37,506 nucleotides of DNA from PALSA-505 sp035308365 (GTDB lineage: Bacteria; Actinomycetota; Actinomycetes; Streptosporangiales; Streptosporangiaceae): positions 1 to 37,506 of the forward strand of contig DATGGU010000202.1 of NCBI GenBank assembly GCA_035308365.1. The letters are read 5' to 3'. Shown one piece after another: positions 25,870 through 32,495 of the stretch; the first letter of the stretch is position 1; each line of letters begins with the position of its first letter. A program made the position numbers and the translations under genes. Under the pieces are notes generated by a model. The model ran no database searches. It had not been told where the DNA came from and worked only from the letters and a program-made list of their open reading frames with translations.

Positions 25870-26538
25870 TCAGCTCCTTGTCTGCCAGTTGGCTACCCCG
25901 GCCAGGGTGAAGAACTCAGATCGGGACCGTGCGTCCGAGCGCAGCGTGCCCCGCAGGGCCGAGGTAATGGTCGTGGTGCCGACGGCGCGCACTCCACGCA
26001 GCGTCATGCACGCATGCTCGGCCGCCAGCACAACGCCGGCGCCGCGCGGGTTCAGGTCCGTGGCCAGGCAATCGGCGACCTGCTGGGTCAGCCGCTCCTG
26101 GGTCTGTGGCCTGGCGGCGAAGTGCTCGACCAGGCGGGCCAGTTTGGACAGGCCGACAAGGCGGTTGCCGGGCAGGTAGCCGACGTGGGCCACGCCATGG
26201 AATGGCAGCAGGTGATGTTCGCAGATCGTGCGGAACGGGATGTCCCGGGCGAGGACCAGTTCGTCGTAACCCTCATCGTTGGCGAAGGTCGTCAGCCGGA
26301 ACGGCTTCGCGTCGAACAGCTCCGCATAGGCCCGGGCCATCCGGCCCGGGGTTTCGCGCAGCCCGTCGCTGCCGACGTCGATACCCAGCGCGGCCAGGAA
26401 ATCTCCGGCGGCCCGCTCCGCGGCGGCCAGGTCCACCCCCGGTTTGCCGCTGACGACCCGCAGGTGTGGCTCCGGCGGTCCGAACGGATCGGCGGGGTCG
26501 GGTAGCCCGGCCGGGTCCAGCATCAGTTCCTGCGTCAT
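25870..26538 (-). CDS. folE: GTP cyclohydrolase I
   Basis: The 222-residue product is a full-length FolE. Zinc ligands are in FRTICEHHLLPFHGVAHVGYLP and AEHACMTLRG; GLSKLARLVEHFAARPQTQERLTQQVAD is the family signature and GLRETPGRMARAYAELF the N-terminal one. FolE turns GTP into dihydroneopterin triphosphate for folate or pterin cofactors. Its ATG overlaps the stop of the upstream regulator by four bases (ATGA), and the flavin reductase starts two bases after its own stop. Folate-pathway folE normally sits with folP/folB/folK. This copy does not, so it may be a second, conditionally expressed enzyme. Confidence 0.95.
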   Translation of the reverse strand: MTQELMLDPAGLPDPADPFGPPEPHLRVVSGKPGVDLAAAERAAGDFLAALGIDVGSDGLRETPGRMARAYAELFDAKPFRLTTFANDEGYDELVLARDIPFRTICEHHLLPFHGVAHVGYLPGNRLVGLSKLARLVEHFAARPQTQERLTQQVADCLATDLNPRGAGVVLAAEHACMTLRGVRAVGTTTITSALRGTLRSDARSRSEFFTLAGVANWQTRS

Positions 26539-27290
26539 CGCTCTCCTGTCGTTGCTGTCTCGGCCAGCGGCCCAGCCTCGATTACCACGCAGCAGTGCCC
26601 TGGCCGCGGATCGAGTGCCGGCCGCATCCCGCTCGCGCCCAGTCCGCTGACCAGGCCCTCGATGAGGGCGAGGCTCATGCCGCAGACGATGTCCCTGTGC
26701 TCGGCGGCCAGCCGGTGAAATGGGCAGTTGCGCAGCACGACGGTGCCGTCGGCAGCGGTCCGGGGCTCGAAGCCATGCGCCCGCAGCACGGCCGCCACCC
26801 GGGCCGGGCCGCCGTCGCCGTCGCGGTCTGTGCCGTCGCGGTCTGTGCCGTCGCGGTCTGCGGCGGCGCGGTAATGTCCCGCCGCGTCCTCGCCGAACTG
26901 CCGGGCGGCAGCGCGCAGCGCGGCCCGGCTGCCGCCACCCTGGTCGGCGGCGACCGCCCGGGCGAGCAGACGCGCGGCGAGCTCGTACTCCCGGGCTGGC
27001 ACGGTCACCGTGAACTCGCGTGCGGAACGGGCGTAGAACTTGGCCGGGCGTCCGGCGCCCGGCCCGCTGCGGCCTTCCGGCCGCCGGTAGGAAGCGGTCA
27101 GCAGGCCCGACTCCACGAGCTTGTCCAGGTGATACACCGCGATCGCCCGGCCGATCCCGGCCGCCGCCGCCGCCTCATCCCGCCCGACCGGCTCCGGGCT
27201 GCCAGCCACGAAGTCATACAGCCGCCTGCGGACCGGGTCGCTGAGGCAGCTCACCGAGGTCAGCGCAGGACCGTCATGTGCCGGGCTCAT
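26535..27290 (-). CDS. ArsR/SufR-like winged-helix regulator with predicted Fe-S cluster site
   Basis: The 251-residue protein has an N-terminal winged helix (about 15-90): CLSDPVRRRLYDFVAGS, VGRDEAAAAAGIGRAIAVYHLDKLVESGLLTASYRR, then GRPAKFYARS. The C-terminal domain carries Cys189 (LRNCPFHRL), Cys203 (HRDIVCGM) and Cys233-Cys234 (PGHCCVV). This spacing matches SufR-type repressors that hold an iron-sulfur cluster (Rv1460 family). A short DRDGT repeat lies in the linker between domains. The stop overlaps the folE ATG by four bases, so the regulator leads an operon with folE and a flavin reductase, and not with suf genes as in canonical SufR. TAGAAT at 27297-27302 (minus strand) ends six bases before the ATG, suggesting a leaderless transcript. 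It probably autoregulates in response to iron or oxidants. Confidence 0.8.
   Translation of the reverse strand: MSPAHDGPALTSVSCLSDPVRRRLYDFVAGSPEPVGRDEAAAAAGIGRAIAVYHLDKLVESGLLTASYRRPEGRSGPGAGRPAKFYARSAREFTVTVPAREYELAARLLARAVAADQGGGSRAALRAAARQFGEDAAGHYRAAADRDGTDRDGTDRDGDGGPARVAAVLRAHGFEPRTAADGTVVLRNCPFHRLAAEHRDIVCGMSLALIEGLVSGLGASGMRPALDPRPGHCCVVIEAGPLAETATTGER
26819..26863 (-). repeat. Three 15-bp in-frame repeats in the regulator linker
   Basis: CGTCGCGGTCTGTGC (plus strand) recurs at 26819, 26834 and 26849, with the last copy changed at its end. It encodes DRDGT-DRDGT-DRDGD between the DNA-binding and Cys-containing domains. It is an expandable acidic hinge, likely variable between strains. 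Confidence 0.85.
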
Positions 27291-27350
27291 GGCCGCATTC
27301 TAACACCAAAAAAACCTAATTAAAGAACGGTGGGGTCGGCCTCGATGCGA

Positions 27351-27462
27351 CTGCTGGTGGTGGTGTGGTGTTTGGCGAACGGTCCGGGCTGGCCTGCGTG
27401 CCGGCTGCTGGTGGTGTGGTGTTTGGCGAACGGTCCGGGGCTGCGTCTATGCCGGCTGCTGG
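27351..27462. repeat. Intergenic direct repeat, 51-bp period, two copies and a fragment
   Basis: TTTGGCGAACGGTCCGGG occurs at 27371-27388 and again at 27422-27439, preceded both times by CTGCTGGTGG-type DNA (27351 and 27405). A third partial start (GCCGGCTGCTGG) follows at 27451-27462. The copies are near identical over about 40 bases. The block lies between the 3' end of the membrane-protein gene and the start of the regulator promoter. No function is evident. It resembles the 5386-5547 array only in being intergenic and tandem. Confidence 0.8.
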
Positions 27463-27483
27463 CCGGCTCCGGCTTCGCCGCTG

Positions 27484-27948
27484 TCAGCTTCCGCCGACGT
27501 TCAGGGCGGTCAGCAGGACTAACACGTAGGTGGTGGCGGCGAGCAGGCCGTGGCAGGTCACGACCGCTACCGGGAAGTTGCTCTCCGGGGGAGTGACCGG
27601 TGGGTCCCCGGGGAACGGCAGCGGATCCCCGGAGAACGGCATGATGGTGACGGGTTCGTCCGGGCCGCGATGGACCGGGATCCAGCGGGCGAACATCGAC
27701 ACTCCCAGCAGCACGATCGCGCTGAGCGCGCCCACCGCGATCCAGGCCAGTATCTGCCGGTCGGCCAGCAGGTAGAAGGCCCACACCCCGAGGCCCGACA
27801 CCGCCAGGGCGAGGTGGGTGAACACGACGGGTGCGGGCAGGTGGCTGGCGCCCGGTCCAGTGGCGTCGTTCTCGATCAGCCACACGGTCAGCATGTACAG
27901 CCCCAGCAGAACGGTGCCAAACCAGGTGATCAGGGCGGCGAAACCCAT
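27484..27948 (-). CDS. Small four-helix membrane protein, function unknown
   Basis: The 154-residue product has four predicted membrane segments: about 4-24 (ALITWFGTVLLGLYMLTVWL), 41-61 (VVFTHLALAVSGLGVWAFYL), 66-86 (ILAWIAVGALSAIVLLGVSM) and 123-148 (NFPVAVVTCHGLLAATTYVL). A hydrophilic Pro-rich loop (HRGPDEPVTIMPFSGDPLPFPGDPPVTPPES) joins helices three and four. AAGGAG stands about six bases before the ATG. I do not recognise a named family. Similar-sized proteins without motifs are common in actinomycetes. It stands alone between the regulator and the GNAT gene. Confidence 0.65.
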   Translation of the reverse strand: MGFAALITWFGTVLLGLYMLTVWLIENDATGPGASHLPAPVVFTHLALAVSGLGVWAFYLLADRQILAWIAVGALSAIVLLGVSMFARWIPVHRGPDEPVTIMPFSGDPLPFPGDPPVTPPESNFPVAVVTCHGLLAATTYVLVLLTALNVGGS

Positions 27949-28095
27949 GCGCTCTCCTTGTAACCGGGATCAGGTGATCTTGCCGCCGGCGGCGGCGCAA
28001 GGATCCCGTCCATACATCTGCAAGCCAACGTAAGGACGGCCCGCCAGGTTCAGGCTGACCGCGAAGCGTTACCCCGTACCCCGGATGCGCGCCCG

Positions 28096-28704
28096 TCAGC
28101 GGGCTGGACCTTCCCGCCATACGTATCTGAGGCCCATCGGCTTGCCGGTCAGGTTGGCCGGGTTCCCGCCGGGCGGGGGTACGTCATTGCGCTCAACGCA
28201 GACGCCGCCCTGCGCCGCGTAGAACGCTCGTGCGGCAGCGTTCTGTTCGAGGACCCACAGGTACAGGCCGGACGACGGAGACCAGTCCCGGACGGCCTGC
28301 CGGGTCAGGCTGAGCAGGCGGGCGCCGATCCCGCGTCGTTTCAGCCAGTGCACGACGTGCAGGTTGTCCAGAAACGCGCCCCACGTCGGGTCCTCGTCGA
28401 GCAAGGTGTACGCCAGCCCGGCCAGTTGCCCGTCCTGCTCGGCGAGGATGGCGCGCGCCCGGGGCTCGGGCCTGCTCAGCCGATCGGTCCACAGCGGCAG
28501 CAGGAACCCGGTGATGTCACCATCGAGAAACGCATCGGAGAAGGCACCCCGGTAGTGCCGCTGCCAGCTGTCCGCCTGAAGCGAGGCGACGGCGTGCACG
28601 TCATCCGGGCCCGCCGCCCGGAAGCTCAGACCACCCGGCTCAACCACGCCCCTGCCCTTACCGATCCCCGGTGCTCGCAATGCAAGTGGCATTGCCGTTT
28701 CCAT
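28096..28704 (-). CDS. GNAT-family N-acetyltransferase
   Basis: The 202-residue protein shows the GNAT core: SFRAAGPDDVHAVASLQADSWQRHYRGAF, then ILAEQDGQLAGLAYTLLDED, the acetyl-CoA loop in HWLKRRGIGARLLSLTRQAV (R/QxxGxG/A pattern RRGIGA), and LWVLEQNAAARAFYAAQGG near the end. The start could be the ATG at 28704 or a second ATG at 28692; homology begins only about 25 residues in, so a later start is also possible. The acceptor substrate is unknown. It follows a TetR gene by 26 bases on the same strand, so that TetR protein is a likely controller. Confidence 0.8.
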   Translation of the reverse strand: METAMPLALRAPGIGKGRGVVEPGGLSFRAAGPDDVHAVASLQADSWQRHYRGAFSDAFLDGDITGFLLPLWTDRLSRPEPRARAILAEQDGQLAGLAYTLLDEDPTWGAFLDNLHVVHWLKRRGIGARLLSLTRQAVRDWSPSSGLYLWVLEQNAAARAFYAAQGGVCVERNDVPPPGGNPANLTGKPMGLRYVWREGPAR

Positions 28705-28730
28705 GTCTAGCAGATGATTCGGTCATGCCA

Positions 28731-29246
28731 CTATCGGCCGGGCAGCAGGCTGCGAGCCAGCCTGGCCAGGCCGTCCCGCACGCGTTGCTCGCCCAGGGCG
28801 GGCAGGATCGCTGTCACATGCCCGGCGGCCAGGGCGGCCAGCAGGGCGTGTGCCGAGTATTCCGGGTCCGGGGTGGCGGCGAACAGGATCGCGAGGTGCC
28901 GGTGCCAGAACCGGTAGGCGCCGATCCGGTAGCGGGCGCCCGGAGTGGCGGTCTCGGACATCCGGACGATTTCGAGGTGCTCGAACAGGTAGCCGAGGTA
29001 GGCGCCGGCGAAGGCGGCGACCCTGTCCCCGGCGCCGGCCCCTGGGCCGAGCGGTGGCGGCCCATGCAGGATCGCCTCCTGCAGTTCGCGCTCCTGTGTG
29101 TCCAGCAGCGCGACGGCGAGCCCAGCCTTGTCGCCGAACCGGCGGAACAGGGTCCCCTTGCCGACGCCGGCCGCCTCGGCAACCTGGTCCATGGTGACCG
29201 CGGCCACGCCGTGCCCGGCGAACAACCGGGCGGCGGCGGCCAGCAC
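28731..29246 (-). CDS. TetR-family regulator, start region apparently frameshifted
   Basis: In this frame the only start near the domain is GTG 29246, giving 171 residues that begin inside the first DNA-binding helix (MLAAAARLFAGHGVAAVTMDQVAEAAGVGKGTLFRRFGDKAGL). The rest is a complete TetR ligand domain (YLGYLFEHLEIVRMSETATPGARYRIGAYRFWHRHLA). Another frame supplies a plausible N-terminal arm, MDGIDDATAEAVTKARGR from ATG 29302, which would join at TVLAAAARLF if the CGGGGC run near 29260 had one more G. Either the run lost a base, by mutation or sequencing error, or the short start is used. No clear Shine-Dalgarno precedes either start. It probably controls the downstream GNAT gene. Confidence 0.7.
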   Translation of the reverse strand: MLAAAARLFAGHGVAAVTMDQVAEAAGVGKGTLFRRFGDKAGLAVALLDTQERELQEAILHGPPPLGPGAGAGDRVAAFAGAYLGYLFEHLEIVRMSETATPGARYRIGAYRFWHRHLAILFAATPDPEYSAHALLAALAAGHVTAILPALGEQRVRDGLARLARSLLPGR

Positions 29247-29302
29247 GGTCTGCCCCGGGCTTTGGTGACAGCCTCGGCCGTCGCGTCGTCGATTCCATCC
29301 AT

Positions 29303-30597
29303 GGCCGGCTCGCCGCCGGAGGGACGCAACGTATTCTTGAAGCAGGCAGGTAGACAGGCCAGCCGGCTGCGTTGATATCGCTGTAGTCCATGGCGCACTC
29401 TTTCGGAAGGGTACGCTCCGCTGGCGGCGCGTTCAGCAATTTATGCGGGTGTCTGCGGGCAGGTTTCGAAAAGCTACCGCGGTCCTCTGGCGCGGATGGT
29501 GGGAAATGTGGCACCGCCGGGTGCGCGATCAGGCAAGGCCAGGATTCTACCGGTGCGCGCCGCCGTGTCCGCTCAGGTTCGCATCAGGAGGCTGACCGCA
29601 GCACAGGCGAGCAGGCCCCGCTCCAAACGGGATGAGACAGGCCGGGCGGAGGCTCGCGACGGGCAGCCTGAATAGCAAGCTGCCAGCCAGGGCAAAGAGT
29701 ACGCGATCTGACTGCGAAACACCACCGCGGCCGTGTTGTGCCGCGGCAGGCCTATCAGTAAAGCATTCATGATGAAAACAAGCCCGATCCCGGACGGCAG
29801 CGGGATTGCTGAACGCGGCAGTATCCCAGGGCAAAGGCTCCGGTGGCAATCGCCGCGGATGCTGGAAGTCGCTGACGGAAACGATCACAGCCTGATTGAA
29901 CGGCGACCCTTTACCCCAACGGCTTCCGTGACTCATGACCGCGAACCGGAGGGTGCCGACCGCCAATATGAACGCGCAGGCCGCCGCCGCGAAGCCGGGC
30001 CGCGAGCAGTGCGCGGACGACCGTGGCGCAGCGGTAGGGATTCACCGGCCGGATAAAGTTCGCGTTGGTAAACCATACCGTGTATGACCGGGCCGGGACC
30101 GTACCGGTCGCGCACAAGGTCCTTCCAGAACTCAAGGATCGCAGCGGCGGCCGGCACAAGCGCGGCCCAAACTGGCAATGCCCGGCGAGAGCGCGCCGGT
30201 AGCCGCCGGATGAGATAGCCGGGCACCGCGCCGGCCGCGGTAGCCACGAGTTGTAACGCAAACGCCGCCGAACGCGGAACCGTCCCCGGTGCAGAGGCTG
30301 TAGTAACCAGCTTACGGATCGTATGCCGCGATCACCGGCCTTCTTCCGGCCCGTTATCAAACAGGATGTGATCGGTGCCGGCTCTGGTGTGACGATAGTT
30401 ACAGTTGCCTACTGTGACCGGTTAGTAAATGACTAAAGATGATTAGAAAGGGCCGGGTCAGCACGCAATTCTCAGTGCCCGGGCCCGGCCTGGCAGCACC
30501 CAGCCGCCGGGCGGAAAGACGGCATCTTCTGGAAATGTTGCCCGTTTTGGGTTACGGTTACCGACGCATTACTTGTTGATCACCCAGGAGGACCTGA
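29303..30597. other. Gene-poor region, no convincing coding sequence
   Basis: This stretch has lower GC and weak third-position bias compared with its neighbours. Small open frames exist on the minus strand (29573-29770 with TTA and other rare codons; 29933-30247 with a hydrophobic patch ALPVWAALVPAAAAILEFW). None has a ribosome site, a recognisable domain or actinomycete codon use. They may be decayed gene remains. Small inverted repeats occur near its right end: ACAGT-TGCCT-ACTGT at 30401-30415, and a larger stem with internal loop, GGCCGGG...GCAC/GTGC...CCCGGCC, at 30451-30490. No insertion sequence or tRNA was seen. Confidence 0.6.
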
Positions 30598-30716
30598 ATG
30601 ACTACGGGGGGTGAAAAGACGCTCGCCGTCGAATAGATCGCCGGTGCCCCGGCCACGTGATTCCAGCACGTGACCGGGGCTGAGTTGCATGGCAGAGAAC
30701 CTCGGAGGAACGAGCC
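30586..30716 (+). ncRNA. Structured 5' leader of nlpC/p60 gene; possible c-di-AMP (ydaO/yuaA) riboswitch
   Basis: The leader holds a 14-base stem with one mismatch, GCCCCGGCCACGTG (30646-30659) against CACGTGACCGGGGC (30667-30680), with a seven-base loop. Before it are GGAGGACC and GGGGTGAA; after it GGCAGAGAACCTCGGAGG runs into the ribosome site. These short blocks and their order resemble conserved parts of ydaO-type c-di-AMP riboswitches, which often precede NlpC/P60 and Rpf genes in actinomycetes. I could not find the closing P1 stem, so the assignment is tentative. A covariance-model search with Rfam RF00379 would decide. Confidence 0.35.
30598..30636 (+). CDS. Possible 12-residue leader peptide before nlpC/p60 gene
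   Basis: ATG at 30598 follows a strong AGGAGG (30587-30592), and the frame reads MTTGGEKTLAVE then TAG. It is followed after nine bases by a large hairpin and then the hydrolase gene. The ribosome site makes translation plausible, which would suit attenuation. The same bases (GGAGGACC and GGGGGGTGAA) could instead belong to a structured RNA, so the peptide is uncertain. Confidence 0.35.
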   Translation: MTTGGEKTLAVE

Positions 30717-31331
30717 ATGACACTGCCAAGTATGGCAGTTGGCGAGACCGCCACTACCACGAGAACGATCACGATTCCGCCGCAACCCGCGGCACCTCAC
30801 CAGGGCAGCATCCCCAGCTCAGCCAGCCAGCACGGGTCAGGCGGCGCCGCATTAAACCGAATGCTGACCCTGGCCCGCAGTTCCATCGCAACCGCACTGC
30901 TGTGCGCCGGGCTGATCGCCGGCACGGCGCTGGTCCCTGTCCCGCAGGCGCAGGCATCCAGCCAGGTGTTCCCGCGGCTGGCCGCGTTCGACTGGGCCAA
31001 GACCCAGGCGGGCAAGCCGTATGAGTATGGCGGCACCGGCCCGGGCGGCTATGACTGCTCCGGCCTGGTCTACGCGGCCTACCGGCACGCCGGGTTCAAC
31101 CTGCCGCGTACCACCCAGGAGATGCTGAGCTCCAGCATGCTCGGCCGCACCAACTCACCCAACCCAGGTGAGCTGGCGTTCTTCGGCTCGGACCATGTCG
31201 AGTTCGTGACCTACCTCAATCACGTCACCTTCGGCGCGCTGGGGCCGGGCACGGTGCTCGGCTGGCACACCTGGTACCCAGGCAGCGGCTGGCAACCCAC
31301 CGTCTACCTGTACGTCAAGGGCGCGCATTAA
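30717..31331 (+). CDS. Secreted NlpC/P60-family peptidoglycan hydrolase
   Basis: The ATG at 30717 follows GGAGGA. The 204-residue protein has an unusually long N-terminal arm (about 48 residues, rich in Ser/Thr/Pro) before the hydrophobic signal (ARSSIATALLCAGLIAGTALV, ending QAQASS). An internal start at Met49 would give a normal signal peptide but lacks a good ribosome site. The catalytic domain is a single NlpC/P60 unit: WAKTQAGKPYEYGG, YDCSGLVYAAYRHAG with Cys114, NPGELAFFGSDHVEFV with His160. These enzymes cut the stem peptide of peptidoglycan, typically at D-Glu-meso-DAP. The structured leader upstream suggests control at RNA level, as in cell-wall hydrolases that act in resuscitation or germination. 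Confidence 0.85.
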   Translation: MTLPSMAVGETATTTRTITIPPQPAAPHQGSIPSSASQHGSGGAALNRMLTLARSSIATALLCAGLIAGTALVPVPQAQASSQVFPRLAAFDWAKTQAGKPYEYGGTGPGGYDCSGLVYAAYRHAGFNLPRTTQEMLSSSMLGRTNSPNPGELAFFGSDHVEFVTYLNHVTFGALGPGTVLGWHTWYPGSGWQPTVYLYVKGAH

Positions 31332-31382
31332 CCGCTGCCACTGGCAAGCCGGCGCCGCCATCGGGGCGGGCCGGTCCTGACT

Positions 31383-31416
31383 GGTGCCCGGCCCGGCCAC
31401 AACCGGGCCGGGCACC
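31383..31416. terminator. Bidirectional terminator hairpin
   Basis: GGTGCCCGGCCCGG pairs perfectly with CCGGGCCGGGCACC around a CCACAA loop, a 14-base stem. It lies between the stops of the hydrolase and the convergent MDR reductase. There is no T-run. Confidence 0.7.
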
Positions 31417-31440
31417 GGCGTGCCGCTGGCCGCGCCCGGC

Positions 31441-32430
31441 TCACACGGTGATGACGACCTTGCCCCTGGCGTGTCCCTGCTCCAGGTAGCGGATGGCTTC
31501 CGGGGTCTCGCTGAGCGGATAGGTCCGGTCGATGACCGGCGTGACCTTTCCGCTGGCGAGCAGGCCGCTCAGCACGGCGAGATCGTCTTTGCCGGGCTTG
31601 GCCAGGAAGAACGCCACCTTCTGGCTGATGAACGGGGAGAGCAGGAGCGCCTTGACGGCACGGGTCGCGGGCCCGAGCCAGCGGCCCTTGTTCGGTCCGC
31701 CGACTCCCACCACGATCCCCTTGGGAGTCAGCACGCGCCGGTACGCGGTGAACGGCCGGCTGCCGGCGACGTCGATCAGCAGGTCGTAGCGCTGCCCCGA
31801 GCGGGTGAAGTCCGCACGGGTGTAGTCGATGACCTGGCTGGCCCCGATCGAGGCGACCAGCTCCAGGTTCCCGGTGCTGCATACCCCGGTCACCTCGGCG
31901 CCCAGCGCCCTGGCGATCTGCACCGTGAACGTGCCCACCCCACCCGCCGCGCCGTTGACCAGAACCCTGTGCCCAGGCTGGAGGTGACCCTGGTCGCGCA
32001 GGGCCTGCAGAGCGGTGAACGCGGCCACCGGGACCGACGCCGCCTGTTCGAATGTCTGGTTGGCCGGCTTGGCCGCCACCGCGTTGTCCTGGGGGACGCT
32101 GATGTACTCGGCGAGCGTCCCGAGGCCGGTGGGGCTGCCGAACACCTCGTCGCCGGGGGTGAACCCGGTGACGCTCTTGCCCACCGCCTCGACGCACCCG
32201 GCCATGTCGGCGCCGAGCCCGCTGTCCTTGGGCCGGAGCAGTCCGGCCTGCGGGCGCACGATGTACGGGGAGCCCCGCATGAAGTGCCAGTCCAGTGGGT
32301 TGACCGAGGCCGCCTTCACCCGGATCAGCACATCGTTGTCACCGACGGCGGGCATGCCGGTGTCCTCCAGCTTCAGGACCTCGGCTGCGCCATATCTGTA
32401 GTAACGGATCGCTTTCATCGTGCTCGTCAC
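31441..32430 (-). CDS. Zinc-free MDR NAD(P)H quinone oxidoreductase-like enzyme
   Basis: The 329-residue product fits the quinone-reductase branch of MDR: MKAIRYYRYGAAEVLKLED, VNPLDWHFMRG, GLGADMAGCVEAVGKSVTGFTPGDEVFG, then ASVPVAAFTALQAL and the NADPH motif VLVNGAAGGVGTFTVQIAR. No catalytic zinc cysteines or structural lobe are present. GTG 32430 and ATG 32418 are both possible starts; neither has a strong ribosome site. It is divergent from the LuxR-type regulator, with a palindrome between them, and is the likely target of that regulator. It may detoxify quinones or enones, which is inference. Confidence 0.82.
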   Translation of the reverse strand: MTSTMKAIRYYRYGAAEVLKLEDTGMPAVGDNDVLIRVKAASVNPLDWHFMRGSPYIVRPQAGLLRPKDSGLGADMAGCVEAVGKSVTGFTPGDEVFGSPTGLGTLAEYISVPQDNAVAAKPANQTFEQAASVPVAAFTALQALRDQGHLQPGHRVLVNGAAGGVGTFTVQIARALGAEVTGVCSTGNLELVASIGASQVIDYTRADFTRSGQRYDLLIDVAGSRPFTAYRRVLTPKGIVVGVGGPNKGRWLGPATRAVKALLLSPFISQKVAFFLAKPGKDDLAVLSGLLASGKVTPVIDRTYPLSETPEAIRYLEQGHARGKVVITV

Positions 32431-32454
32431 GATAGGAGAGCGGCCACCGCCCGG

Positions 32455-32489
32455 GCATCGGTGAAATTACCGATGCGGCACTGTATATA
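32455..32489 (+). promoter_or_regulatory. Palindrome and leaderless promoter of the LuxR-type regulator
   Basis: GCATCGGT-GAAATT-ACCGATGC (32455-32476) is a perfect 8-base inverted repeat. It overlaps the predicted -35 (GTGAAA, 32461-32466). TATATA at 32484-32489 ends six bases before ATG 32496, so transcription would start at the start codon. The repeat also faces the start of the divergent reductase. Autoregulation is inference. Confidence 0.65.
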
Positions 32490-32495
32490 GGTCTC

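Noticed and set aside
29547..29966. 139-codon minus-strand frame in the gene-poor region
   Set aside because: No domain, no ribosome site and codon use unlike real genes here.
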